In this document: positions 22,405-37,400 of the stretch, piece by piece
How positions within the stretch are numbered: the stretch's first letter is position 1
Layout: each line of letters starts with the position of its first letter
NCBI GenBank assembly: GCA_032622095.1
Contig: CP136069.1
Coordinates: 161,871,043-161,935,042, forward strand
DNA: 64,000 nucleotides
Reading direction: 5' to 3'
Origin: Siphonodentalium dalli
Lineage: Eukaryota > Mollusca > Scaphopoda > Gadilida > Siphonodentaliidae
Notes under the pieces: model-generated
Seen by the model: only the letters and a program-made list of their open reading frames with translations
Databases searched by the model: none
Told to the model about the DNA's origin: nothing
Translations under genes and position numbers: made by a program

Positions 22405-25400
22405 GTGAGTATACAGTTCGATGTGATGCGACAATCGTGCCCCCTGCAATGCATCCAAACTCTACTTGGGTGGTTTAGGATATTATAATGGAGGATTGGG
22501 ACACAAATACGTGTATAGGGCGGTTTAGGACTCCCGGTGGATTGCCGGGAAAACTGTTTGGGTGGTTTGGGGTACTCATTGGATGGCATGGAACATTTAT
22601 TGTGTGGAGTGGGACATTGGGTGGTTGGGGACACTACCTGAGTGGTTTTGGAGCACTCGTTGGATAGTGTGGGACACTCATTGAGTGGTTTCCGAAGCAA
22701 GTTAGACGGGTTTGGACACTACAGTCATGTGTGATCTGTGACACACATCGTTTATAATTTGGGACAGTCATATTGTGGTTTGGGTCACCAGTTGGATGGT
22801 TTTGGGATACTATGTCTGTGGTTTGTGACAACCGTTGTGTTGGTTAGAGAATTCATCGGATGGTATGTATATTGTGTGGATTAGGACGTCCGTTTGGGTG
22901 GTTGGTGGTTGGGGATACTAACTGTGTGGTTTGGGACAGCCGATGGGTGGCTTGTGCAATCATTGTATGGTTTGGGGCACCACTTGGGCTGGATTGGGCC
23001 ACTCATTGGATCGTTTGGAACATTCGTTGGGTGGGTTTGTGCACCCTTTGTAAGCTTTATGACACGTCTATTGAATGAATATGAACAGTCATTTTGGGTG
23101 GTTTGGCACACTTACTGGATGATTTTGACACTCGTTATGTGGTCTGGGACACTCAGTCTGTGGGTTGGGGCACTCGTTGGATGATTCAGAGCAGTACGCG
23201 TGTAAGAAAAAAAACCACATTACATGGGTATTTCAGGACACCCGTTGTATGGTTTGTGAAACTCACTGGATGGTGCGGCACACTCATTGATCGGAATATG
23301 ACAACCGTTTGATGGTTTAGAATACTCGCTGGTGGTTTTGGATACCCATTGGGTGGCTTGGGATATTACATGGGTCGTTTGTGACATTAGCTGTGCATTT
23401 GGCACTAATTTTATGGTATGGAACACGCAGTGAGTGGATTGTGACATCCGCTTGATGGTATGAGACACTACGTTATTGGTTTTTGGGATACTTGTTGTGA
23501 GGATTGTGCACTCATTGTGTGTTTTCGGACATTCATTGGGTCGCTTGGGACATCCGTTGGGTGGTTAGGATCATCACCAGTTAAAGATAGCTGTCTATGT
23601 GCCATACTAAGCGCATGTCACGTACGTTTCGGCTCGTTACTTGCAAAAATTCCAACTACTGCTGTATCAGTCATGACATTTCCAACTGTTGAACAATTTG
23701 TTAGACATATTCTACACCACCCCACCCCATTATCCCTGTTCTCTTTCCTCCTGGAAACACTTCCAACAACAAAAATATAGCCAACTCTTTGTGATGACGT
23801 TTGTATTTACATTCACTTTAAACACAAGAGAAGCATTTTGTCGTTACAAATTCCTATTAAAAGTGTTTTTAAAAGATATATTTTGAATCTAAATGTTGCC
23901 ATATCCTAAAATAAAATTGGAATAATTTCATGTTCCAGTTTGGGAACCGTATTGGGAGAACAACTATTTTCTGTTGACAGGAGGTCCTCTTAACTGGTCT
24001 GAATACAATTTATATTTATAGCTCTGAATCAATACAGATTGTCTAGGGAAGAGATAAGTAAGAAATAACGAGACCTAGCTGGTCTTCGTGTCTCTCGATA
24101 CAGATCTGCACCTCAAGCCTGCAAATAGTGTGTTGTCTGTCATTTGCAAGAATGAGATTCCAGAGGGTTAATTTAGCTATGCGGGATATCATCACCAAAT
24201 TTACCCTCTGGGTACCTCATTCTACTTAGGCCTCATCTTCTGGGAAGTATCTATCGTCTCAAATTAGCATTGTTTTAGTTACTTTTTCATTTCTGGGAAG
24301 TTTCTATATCCCCTAATTTGCAGAATAAGATAAAATGCATAATCGAGGTGACAACTGGCTGAACATCACCCACTTCAACTGGGGAACTTCAGCCTGATCC
24401 TAGGTCTCCCATAGCAGTTGAGGCCTAAGCAGAATGAGGTCCACAGAGGGTGAATTTGGTGACGCTAGCTCGCTGTGCGAGATATCATCACTAAATTCAC
24501 CCTCTGGTGACCGCATTATGCAACTGACAGACACACTATTTGCAGCCTTGTGCACCCTCCCACTCCTTTGAAAGGTACTGTATCTCCTCTTTACATGTTT
24601 ATTTTATAGATTCCGGGGTGTAAAAATAATAAATATGAACCCATAGTTTCACCTCCAGGAACCGCTTCAATCAATTAAAGATTGTCTATCTCTATGTAAA
24701 CATGTGTCATATAGTTAAATTAGGCCTACATACCAAATTCGGATCGGTCGAGCAGTTTTCGAGTCTATAACACATACACACACACAGACAGGCAGACAGG
24801 CAGAAGTTACAAAATATATAATAGATATTCCAAATAAAATCAATAGTAATTGATAGAAGCGTTTCCGGACATGCTCAATTCATATTGATTATTCTATACC
24901 CACGAAACTATTTCAAAATTGTTCTATGAAGAGATAATCCATCTTTAATGTTGAATTTATTTCGATTTTTTTCTGTCACAAAACATACAATCTTTCGGGA
25001 CGGTTTTTACGGACATTTCAGATGATCTCACGGAAACGCACGGAGCGTAGAATTAGTGAGAACTCCATATGTGACCCGCCATATCAAATCCAGTCCGAAG
25101 TCGGGATTTTTTTACCCTGTGCCAATGCATTCTCTTATATATGCGAGTCGACCATAGGTCGCCTCGCATATATAAGAGAATGCATTGGCCTAACAATTTT
25201 TTACAATTTTAATAATTTTTTCTTGTATTCTTTAACAATTTTATAATTTCACCCATACAGAGCCCCAGACAAACATGAGCAGACGACACTCTTATATATG
25301 ATTCTATATATGTGTGGGGCTCCCTGCAGGGTAATGGATGTTTTTTATTTTATGTCCTAAAAATTGTCAGAAACATTTATTTAACAAAAATGATAAAAAA

Positions 25401-28400
25401 TTGTTAGGCCAATGCATTCTCTTATAGGTCGCCTCGCATATATAAGAGAATGCATTTGCACAGGGTAAAAAAATACCGACTTCCGACTGGATTTGATATG
25501 GCGGGTCACATATTCTTAGCACTCTCGATCGAGGCAAAATGTCATTTTGATTTAGATATTTTGCTCGGCGACATCAGGAATAAGCCACTTTATTATGCCG
25601 TTATACAAAACTAATATTATACCAAATCCTCATTTTGTCTGTGTTTTATTCACATAAAAAGGTATTTGTATTGTCTGGAAATCGGGTTTTGATAAAAAAT
25701 AAATATGTTGTTGTAATTGTGGCCCGGAAGAAATACAACATCTTTGAGGACATTGGGGTGCAACATTATTGCATCCATCCCATGCAGTTTCTAAAGACAA
25801 TAAGCATTGGATTATCGCGCTTTCATCACGTTTGACATTGCCCTCATCAGCTGTACCATGCACACTGTCTAACGATCACAGCTGACCGTCGATAACTAAA
25901 TAGTGACCAAAAGTTTGAAGTTTGACGTTCTCTGATATAATCATTCCGAACTGTAACATTGTTTTGTATTTGTGCAGTACTTCTTCTGTGACAGTACTAT
26001 TATATATTTTTGGAACTTCTGTCTGTATGGATGTATGAGTGTATGTGTTTATGTCTGTTATAGACTCGAAAACTGCTCGACCGATCCGACACATGGTAGG
26101 TAGGACTACTTTGTTCCCGGGAACAATTTGGGCGGGTCCAATTCCTCGTGCGACCGTGTCATTGACCTTGACCTCGCCCATATACGCTCATATAGTCTGT
26201 TTCTGTTTCTGTTTCTGTGCCTCGACCAATCCTACTCAAATTTAGTATGTAGGCCTACTTTGATCCCGGGAACAACATGGGTGGGTCCAATTTCACGTGC
26301 GACTGTGTCCATGACATTGACCTCGCTCACAATCGCTCATATAGTCATGTTTCTGGACCTCGACAGATCCGACTCAAATTTGGTATGTATGCCTACTTTG
26401 ATCTCGGGAACAATATTGGCGGTCCAATTTCATGTGCGACCGTGTCCTTGACCTTGACTTCGCTCATATACGCTCACATAGGCATATTTCTGGACCGATC
26501 GAACAATAATTTTTTTTCTTTCTCCTAATACTTTTCAACGTTGAAATCCCTAAATAGCTAGGACGAAGTCGGGCACATCAGCTAGTTGTTTTGTATTTGT
26601 GCAGTGCTTCTGTTCGGCGTGTACCATTGTTTTGTATTTGTGCAGTGCTTCTGTTCGGCGTGTACCATTGTTTTGTATTTGAGCAGTGCTTCTGTTCGGC
26701 GTGTACCATTGTTTTGTATTTGTGCAGTGCTTCTGTTCGGCGTGAACCATTGTTTTGTATTTGTGCAGTGCTTCTGTTCGATGTGTACCATTGTTTTGTA
26801 TTTGTGCAGTGCGTTTGTTCGATGTGTACCATTGTTTTGTATTTGTGCAGTGCGTCTGTTCGGTGTGTACCATTGTTTTGTATTTGTGCAGTGCTTCTGT
26901 TCGGTGATAGCTGTCGCCATGCCACAATTTACGCCGCCGCCGCCATACATAGATCCCATGCTCGGTATGCCACTCCAGCCATTTCCAATCCCAATGCCAT
27001 TCCCCGCACAGACAGGAATGACAGGGACGGGGTTGCCAGGGACAGGGCTGCCAGGTACAGGCACAGGGACAGGAGGAATGACAGGTTAGTTAGAAATTAG
27101 CGCGCCCTATACTATCTCTTGCTTGCTTGCTTGTTGTGGAAATCACTCCTTTAGGTGAGGAGCACCCCATTATATTGAGTACTGTATATAAAATAATAGT
27201 AGTAAAAAAATTCTAGTAAAACTGTCGTAATGATAGAAGGGTTGATAAAACTGTGGTGATAGTAAATTAAGAGGTCATTTGTGTGTGTATATTAACACAT
27301 AAGAGCTTTTGAGCATTATAGGTTATCTAATATGTGTGGCCATACGCATACTACACTTGTATATGCATATTATTCTGTATTGGAGGTAAATAAATAAATA
27401 AATAAATCGCATATATAAGAGAATGCACTCGCTTACAATGTCAATGTAAATATTGTTAGGCCAATGTATTCTCTTATATATGCGAGGCTCCCTATGGGAG
27501 ACTCGCATATATGGGAGAATCCATTGGTACAGGTTTACACAAATTTCACGAAGCTCCAGTCATGGGAGGGATACTAGTATGTTTAACCCTTTCTATAATA
27601 AATATTCATTGATGAGTAGTTCCAGTTTCCTAGGGAAATGTTCAGATAATAAGTTCAACAAACGAACATATTGTTGTCTTATTATCTGCAATTTTTCCCC
27701 ACAAATGAATATGAATCCTTCAGAACTTGTATTATCTTTTCGTCTGACAGTCGTCTGCTAATTTATCCTGAACACCCATCTAAACGAATAATAGACCATT
27801 CTAATGTACAGTTTTATACCTGAATGGGAAAATCCATTTGGAAATGAAAGGGTTTAGGTTAATAACTTGTAAGTTTTAACTTCTCCCATAAAGCGCCATT
27901 TATCTATTTAACACCTTATGCCTCAGTCTCTTTTAACCCTTCAATGATTGGAGTTTCCTTAAATTATACGAAAGCCCTGTGTCAGTGCACTCTCTTGTAT
28001 GTGTGAGTCTCCCATAGGGAGCCTCGCATAATTTATAAGAGATTACCCTGGACTAACAATATTACCTTGGCCTTGTAAGCCAGTGAATTATCTTATGACA
28101 TGTATATGACCTAGCTATATATAGATAGAACCCATATCAGCCCAATTTGTTATTGGCAGTCATGACCTTAATTTTTAAAGGCCCACTTAATTTTCGAACC
28201 CCCAGATTACTTTATAAAATATATACCATATTATATACCATTTGAAAGAGGAAGCTCCACAACACTGTATTATCAACTTATTCAGTGTAATAAACTGTAG
28301 ACAATATTGTTTTTGTTGTTGTCAACGCGTTTTTTCATCAAGATTGAAGTAAACATCAGTATTTGTTTTATTAAAGATAGAGTTCTTCCCCTTGCATTGA

Positions 28401-31400
28401 AACAGTTTGAATTCTGTTGCATTCTGGGTGCCAGAGGGGGGAAGTCTTCAGCAGTTTTCTATTTCTCTGTGGGCATCTTCTGAGACACAGATGTTTCAAA
28501 TAGTGATGAATTATAGTATTTTAATCATATTTTATAACATATATTGTTATTAAAACCGTATATCAATTCACTATAAAAAATAATAATCGGCGACTCGAAT
28601 ATTAAGTGGGCCTTTAAAGATAATTTATGTCATAAATGTATAGAAACTGGGCTTGTAATTTCCAGCTGATTGAGGCTGATTGGTGTTTTTTTTAATTGTG
28701 TCCCATTAATAACATGTACCAAATTAAAAAAATAAATTCCAGATAAATTTAGAACAAAATCCATTTTGAAATATCAAGAAAGTTTCATGGGCGTCTAGCC
28801 TATTATGTAATTGTTGATGAATCCTGTTTATTTAGATATGATGTTGGTGGACCCTATATTCTTACTAAATAATGGTGTCGGTAGGTCTTGCCAATTTAAT
28901 GACATTGTGTGACGTTGTTGCGTGCTGCGGGTTCAGCTATGTGATGCTGATGTAGCCAGCTTACTTACCAGACCATGCAAGTCTTCTCGGTCCGCAACAG
29001 CTAGCCCTGGTATCGGCTGTGTTGATACTGTTTTGGGCCGAGTCCCGATCCGTTGCTCTTCTATAACGGAATTAATTCAAAAGACGTACTACGTGTACAC
29101 ACGTGGAGCCCGGGCATTGAGGTAAATCCCTGAATATGATTAATCATCTAACATGTCCGCGATTAATCAGTCTTCAAAAGTGGTAGACCATTTACTGTGA
29201 TATAAACAGGTATAGTGATGATACGATCGTTTAATATATTGTTTGCATGCATTTTCTGATTATCTGGCAAACAAGGCTTTGTTTACTTATATCAATCTCG
29301 TTGCTTTGACGTTGAACGGACATCTGATGTGTGTTTGTTAGACATCACCATGCTTGGGAAAGTCTACCCTCTATGTTTATGTACACAAAGCTTCCATTTG
29401 ACGACATAAAAGCAAGATAACCCCCGCCCACGATTCTGGGCGTAAAGTCAGTTATAGAAGAGTAACGGGTTGGGACTCGGTCCAAAACAGCATCAATCCA
29501 ACCGATATCCCAAGCTTTTGTGGACAGAGAAGACGTATATGTGGCGTCGGTGTATCCTATTGATTTATTAATAGTTTGCTCATCCGCGAATATGGTGAAG
29601 AAGACCAATATACAAGTCAATGCAGGAACCTACGTCACCAACCAAGTCTCTAACCCAAAGCGGTTTTGATTTTAAATATGTTTAAAGGCACGGGCGGCGC
29701 TCGTTGCAGAAATATTCATATTTGTTCAAATCGCCATCAACAGAAGGAAAAATACAATGTATATAGTTTTGTTCATATGCCAAACATAATCAGCGCGTAA
29801 ATAGTATATTGTCATCAGGACGTGCGATGGTATACGTAAACAAGAACTTGTTCTATTGGTTAATTACACAAAAATTGTATAAACGCTCTTTATTATTTCC
29901 ATATCACGAAAACAGTAACAAATAACGCTCTTTATGTTTACCATATCCGGATCTAAACAAAAGCCAGGTAACGTAACGTTTTTTTGCTTTTGTTTACATA
30001 ACAAAGGAAACACAATTGACAATAGCATGATGTATATGCCATATTTCTGATTGGTATAAGAACAAAATCTATCTATATTTTACTATTATTTCTGTGAATA
30101 TTTTAACAACATACCGCCAACGCCGCCCGTATCTTTAAAACGTATATAAACGGTTGTCTGACGGGATATAATATAGTACCACGCAGAGCTGTGGAAATTT
30201 ACAATACACATTCAAAAATCAGTAATCTCGTATTTATAAACTGAAATTTAAAAGGAAAATAGGTATAGGTTCTGTTCCGATTTTGAACATCATACACACC
30301 TCAACCATGCATTGAATAGATGTTCGCCAAATTCACATAACCCCTTTCGCCCGTAAGTACAATAACTCATGTAACACATATATAGCTAATCCACTGCATG
30401 ATTGCCGATAGCAGCTATCTGGACGTCTAAAGTGACGGTTTGGAGATTACATTAGTGACGTAGGTTCCTGAACGTCTGAAGTGACGGTTTGGAGATTACA
30501 TTAGTGACGTAGGTTCCTGAACGTCTGAAGCGACGGTTTGGAGATTACATTAGTGACGTACGGTTCCTGAACGTCTGACGCGACGGTTTGGAGATTACAT
30601 TAGTGACGTACGGTTCCCGAACGTCTGACGCGACGGTTTGGAGATTACATTAGTGACGTAGGTTCCCGAACGTCTGAAGTGACGGTTTGGAGATTACATT
30701 AGTGACGTAGGTTCCTGAAAGTCTGACGCGACGGTTTGGAGATTACATTAGTGACGTAGGTTCCTGAACGTCTGAAGTGACGGTTTGGAGATTACATTAG
30801 TGACGTAGGTTCCTGAACTTCTGAAGTGACGGTTTGGAGATTACATTAGTGACGTAGGTTCCTGAACGTCTGACGCGACGGTTTGGAGATTACATTAGTG
30901 ACGTAGGTTCCTGAACGTCTGAAGTGACGGTTTGGAGATTACATTAGTCACGTAGGTTCCTGAACGTCTGACGCGACGGTTTGGAGATTACATTAGTGAC
31001 GTACGGTTCCTGGACGTCTGACGCGACGGTTTGGAGATTACATTAGTGACGTACGGTTCCCGAACGTCTGACGCGACGGTTTGGGGATTACATTAGTGAC
31101 GTACGGTTCCTGAACGTCTGACGCGACGGTTTGGAGATTACATTAGTGACGTACGGTTCCTGAACGTCTGACGCGACGGTTTGGAGATTACATTAGTGAC
31201 GTAGGTTCCTGAACGTCTGAAGTGACGGTTTGGAGATTACATTAGTGACGTAGGTTCCTGAACGTCTGAAGTGACGGTTTGGAGATTACATTAGTGACGT
31301 ACGGTTCCTGAACGTCTGACGCGACGGTTTGGAGATTACATTAGTGACGTAGGTTCCTGAACGTCTGACGCGACGGTTTGGAGATTACATTAGTGACGTA

Positions 31401-34400
31401 GGTTCCTGAACGTCTGAAGTGACGGTTTGGAGATTACATTAGTGACGTAGGTTCCTGAACGTCTGAAGTGACGGTTTGGAGATTACATTAGTGACGTAGG
31501 TTCCTGAACGTCTGAAGTGACGGTTTGGAGATTACATTAGTGACGTACGGTTCCTGAACGTCTGACGCGACGGTTTGGAGATTACATTAGTGACGTAGGT
31601 TCCTGAACGTCTGACGCGACGGTTTGGAGATTACATTAGTGACGTAGGTTCCTGAACGTCTGGCGCGACGGTTTGGAGATTACATTAGTGACGTAGGTTC
31701 CTGAACGTCTGAAGTGACGGTTTGGATATTACATTAGTGACGTAGGTTCCTGAACGTCTGAAGTGACGGTTTGGATATTACATTAGTGACGTAGGTTCCT
31801 GAACGTCTGACGCGACGGTTCGGAGATTACATTAGTGACGTAGGTTCCTGAACGTCTGAAGTGACGGTTTGGAGATTACATTAGTGACGTAGGTTCCTGA
31901 ACGTCTGACGCGACGGTTTGGAGATTACATTAGTGACGTAGGTTCCTGAACGTCTGAAGTGACGGTTTGGAGATTACATTAGTGACGTAGGTTCCTGAAC
32001 GTCTGAAGTGACGGTTTGGAGATTACATTAGTGACGTAGGTTCCTGGCCCTGATATTACTATATATTTCCGTTGAAATGTTGCATCGCTGGCGTCAAGAT
32101 TACTTGTACTGTCTCGTTTGGATTTGTTGACAACACCCTTGACATATGGGTTCAAGCGTATGTGACTCTCTACGAGCAAACCGCAACTCCCATTTTATTA
32201 ATCTGACTATGTGTATTTCCAGGCGGTCAACAGCGCCGGGGCCCAGGAATGAATCCACTTTGTGAGTACAGTATATATATTGAGTACTAATATATAGTCC
32301 AAGAGATATTGGTCGACCTTTGCATCATAGGAGTCAACTTCACCCCACTATTTTCTTCCGTAATGTCTCCTCTAATTTGTTTCGGTTGTTAACAAGAAAA
32401 ACAAGTGGCCTCAGGGACTCCAGACAAGATGGCATACATCATGGCGGCCATTTTACTTGATATGCACCATCTCTCTTTGATCGCCATTATAGTAAACATA
32501 TATAATATCACATGCGGTTTTATTTTCAAAGATCCGACTCCAAGTCCAAAATCTAATATGGCGGCCAAGATGGTGGCCAAAATATTAAAAAAAAATGCTA
32601 AATCTTATAAAAGAGTGATTTACGCACACAAAGAGACCATTCCTGGTCGGATATTTTTGCCTGATATCACGTTTTTCCAAATGCCGATATATATATAAAT
32701 ATTTTCGTCATAGAAAACCATATGGTGCGATAATATGAAGGGAAACATGTGTATTAAATGCATCTGTACCAAATCTAACGACATAATAAGTAAATGTATG
32801 TATAGTTCCGCGTATATAGGCGCGTATATAGAAGCGGCGTACATGTGCAGCGCAAAAGGGGGCGGGCAGCGGAGCGAGTTACAGGCCCCTGTGTTCATAC
32901 CGGTGTTATATTGGTGTGTTTTAACTGCGAGCACCCATGGCGATTTAAAGGTACTCAATCGGACCAGAGTGTTCCCATATCATCAAGATACAGCAACAAC
33001 AACAACAACAACATTTCTTCGAAATACGATTAATTGTCAGAATCGATAAATTGCAACAAAATAATGCTAACCATGCACTGTCAACTATGGTATTAAATTT
33101 CGACACCGTACGTTTGACGGAGTGTTTCTGGGGCACAAATAACTGAACATCTCGAGAAATAACGCACTTCAAAAATCGATATCTGATCACTCTGAGCTTT
33201 GATGGGTGGATTCCTGGACTTGAATCAGATATTGTTTGAACCCGGAAAGCAAAGAAAAAGTAATTTAGGAGCGTTAAAATTCGGATAATGCATCTTTAAT
33301 TAGCGATTCTTCATAAAGAGAAAGTTATATATTGTGTCACTTCCTCAACTTGACATTTTTAATTTTCCACGCGCGGCTTTGGATTTTATTTATGTACCAT
33401 CAAATGCAAGTTTTCCGATTGATCATACCCATGCAATTGAAATGCAAAGCCTCTAATTGAACAGCGTTGAACACTTTTACTAAGTTTGTATTACCCATGA
33501 TCCCTACAGCTATCACATAACAAGCGTGATCTGTCAAGTTATTAGCGGGTTGAAAGGCCCACCTAATTTTCGAATGCCCAAATCACATTATATACAATAT
33601 ATTCCATATTATATAAATAAAATCCAAAACCTCGCGTGGAAAATGAAAAATGTCAAGTTGAGTTTCGTTCTCATTGACACTTTAATAATGCACCAGGCTA
33701 CACTTCTTTCCGAAACAGTATCGAGTATCGATTATAGATTTTGTTATGTGATTACTCATAGCCGCAAGGGCGCCCGAATTTTAGGTGGGCTGAGACTCTT
33801 TGTACGACTTAATTTTACATGATATACTCACGGTTGTAACACAGTTTTTGTATAATATACCTTTTATATACACATAAATATAATAAACTAGCTTCAAATT
33901 CACCTTAAATATGTATAATTCTGGCAGAAATATGAAATATACTATAATTTGCCACAATTTCCCCCTGAAATACCATTCAATTTGCCCGAAAATTGCCCGA
34001 ATTGGACCGAAAATATTATCAATTTGTCCGAATATTGCCCGAATTGTGAGCTTTCAAAACGCGTGGGGGGGGGGGGGCTGCTGCATCCCTCTCAGCCGCT
34101 AACCCGGTTGTGTGGTTATACTTATCCGTTTATTTGATATTTTCTCGAGAATTGTAGAAGACAGTAACAATACAGTATCAAAATGGCGCATAGGTGACAC
34201 AATTTTCCATCATCAAAGAAATGTCAGTTACCCAGTTGGATTTTGAGAGTGTCACTCATTTTCATGTACAGTAAACTGGACATCTTTTCTGAACTGTAGC
34301 TACTTATGGATTTCAAGGGGAGATAATTCATAAGAATTAGGTGACATATTTAAAGGGGTACTGTACACTAAGTCCGGCCATTTATGGGACCATCCATGGC

Positions 34401-37400
34401 TCAAATTCATGTATTTGTTGCGTATATTATGTTGATAATAGAATTAGTAGATGGTTCCATTAATGATCGGATTTAGTATACAGTCCCCCTTTAACAGAAA
34501 CAAAATATTTGTAAAAACTAAATTACATCAAACTGGAACTGAATCTTCATTAAAAGCACATACAGTAATGCTCTAATTAATCGACTCCTAACCACAGCAG
34601 AATTATGGGTAAATTTTCAGGATTTAGTCTGAAATATGGCTTGTTGCCATTCATCGGAAAGCTCTCACCGAGAGCTTTCCGATGAATGGCAACAAGCCAT
34701 ATTTCAGACTAAATCCTGAAAATTTACCCATAATTCTGCTGTGGTTAAGGAGTCGATTAATTAGAGCATTACTGTAACTGGATAGTAACTGGCATTGGTT
34801 TATATTATAGTGGTTTAAGTTGACTCATTTTTGGTAGGAAAATCCTGTTTGTCTTGAAAACCAGAAAGTCTCGTTTTTGGAAGTTGCCTGGCAAATTATA
34901 CAAATTATTTCTGTTCTAAGAAAATAAACCAATGCTTAACTAGTTAACCCTTCCATGACTGGAGGTCACTGGAGCTTCTGAAATTTGGCGAAAACCCTGT
35001 GCCAATGCATTATTTTATATATGTGAGTATCCCATAGGGGGCTCGCATATATATAACAGACTATATTGGCCTAAAATTATTGACCTTGACCTGGTAAGCC
35101 AGTGCATTATCTTATATATGCGAGGGTCCCCATGGGAGTATCGCATATGTAAGAGAATACACTGGCACTGCATCGTTAATGGTGCATCAGCGCACCTCCC
35201 GTCATGAAAGGGTTAAGTGTTCTAACTTTTAAATGAATCCACGTAGATTTGTTTATGGAAGATTTAGATTTGGAAGGAAAAAAAACATTGCTATGGCAAC
35301 CAATGCTGAAATAAAGCCATCTGTGTCCGCTAAACAGTTAATGAACATGGAATTGAAGTCACGTTTTATTTCTTTTACAGTAATGATGGCTATGATGAGG
35401 TAAGTAATATAAGTTGTAATTATCTTATGATGAGATAAATAATATAAGTTGTAATTATGTCAGAGTAATAATGGTTATGGTGAGGTAAGTAATATAATAG
35501 AGGAACTGTAACGAGTCGCAATTATATACGAAAGTTATTTACCGACTGCACTAAATTCGATTCTCGAATCGAATTTAGTGGATGAGGTTAATATGACGAA
35601 TTTGATATCCGTTTTATTACGTAATCACATTTTAGCAGCGAATCGGCTGGGGTTAAAAAAAAATAATATTGATTTCCTTATCACAACCAAAGAGGAAGTA
35701 ATTACACCTTCAACAAATATAGTTACATATTAAATGTGTGTTTTCATTTGACAAAATTGTTCAACCACCCTTATCACCCATGTTATTATTATCTCAGTAA
35801 CACTCACACCCAAACTTGGGTCAAAACTTTCAACAGTTGAAATTTCATACCAGACCAAACATTAGTTGGAAATTTCACACCAACAACAGGTTGAAATTGT
35901 TCTCGTAGTTTGATTTTCCAACAATTTGTTAGTGGGGAATTTGTTGTTTTAGACCAACATTTGCATATTTTGCTACCTTTGGAAAGCCATCAGTTGGACA
36001 TTTTCCAACTTTATAGGCAGGGGGTGTCAGGTTGGAAATTTCCAACACTTGGAAAGCTTAAGGAGAGTCTAGATGTTGGGATTTTGTAATTTCCATGCTC
36101 AGAGGTCGGTACGGCGTGTGGTGTGCCCACCCCCGTGGCCAGTCAAAAACTGCTATAATCAATTTAAGAAAGAAAAAATCGGGGAGTGAATTTGCCTCAA
36201 TGTCATCCGTTTCAGATATCCAACTGTTCTCATCCTGGGCCGAACCATGGTCGTCCCAGTAGATCCCCCCCCCTGGTCAGTGGCCTCAACTAGACTGCTG
36301 ATCTAATCAGAATAGCCTCCGAGCCAGGCGTGCGATGGAACACTTGTGAACATTGAAGGAGGGTGCAAATGGAATTACGAAACTTGTGAGTCGGTCAGGT
36401 TCAAGAGGAGTTCAGTTGGAAATTACAAAGGGCATACCAGAGATACTCTAGGACTGACAATGTAACGGACTACCATAATAAACTTGGTCTAGCGATCATA
36501 GATTAATTTACCGGTTATATTGTAAATATTGTAAATATTGTATATATGTTATAGCATGTTTCGCCTTAATTGACGACTTTGCAATAAACAATCAACAATT
36601 TCCATAAAAAGCGAAAATAGTACGTACTATCAGTCCAGAATGACACAAATAGTGGTGTTATATTTGTTTAAGTCAAACAATTATACGCCTGGCAATACCA
36701 GTATATTTAATAAGCAAACTCCGTGCACCAACACTTTATATGCCTATGCAATAGGAGTGATAAATAATCAAATCACAACTAGTCCGTGATAAAGACATTA
36801 TGCCGAAATTCAGCACGGATATTAATTGTGTGTTCAAAACGTCCAATATATCGTGGACCGATAACATATGTGACAAAAAATGCTCGGAGCTAACGGCACA
36901 GATGAAGATGTGACCAAACGCCGAGCTTCTGTGCAATAAATATGCGTATCACTTAAAGGCACGTGCGGCCTTAATTGTCGAAAATATTCATATTTGTTCC
37001 AAACACCGTAAACAGAAAAACATTAAAACGCATACAATTCCGTTCATATATACCATGACCATCGCGTAAACAGCATGTTATCATAAAGACCTACTATATT
37101 TTACCTAAGCAAGAGCCTGATTGTGTTACAGAAGACAGCACAATGGTACTGGCTAATCACACACAAATGGAATAAACGCTCTTTATTAGTTCCATATCAG
37201 GTATTCACCAACAAAGAACGCTCTTTATGTTTACCATCATAATATAAACAAACACCAGAAAAGTAACTTTTTATGCTGTTGTTTACATAACAACGGTCAA
37301 ACATATGACCATAACATACTGTTTATGCGATATTTCTTATTTGTATACGGACAAAGTCTATCTACATTTTGATGTTCTTTCTGTTTGTGGCGGTTTTTGA

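Noticed and set aside
22395-23470. Frames rich in SQTT/HTIK or VWFG repeats
   Set aside because: By-products of the degenerate minisatellite in intron 1.
26582-27100. Overlapping 115-169-codon frames on both strands (Cys/Phe-rich on +, TKQW/HCTNTK repeats on -)
   Set aside because: All are translations of the 41-bp array in different frames; only the segment from 26892 to 27084 in one frame is supported by splice phase.
30421-32046. Possible CRISPR array
   Set aside because: Units are contiguous without unique spacers; it is a minisatellite in an animal intron.
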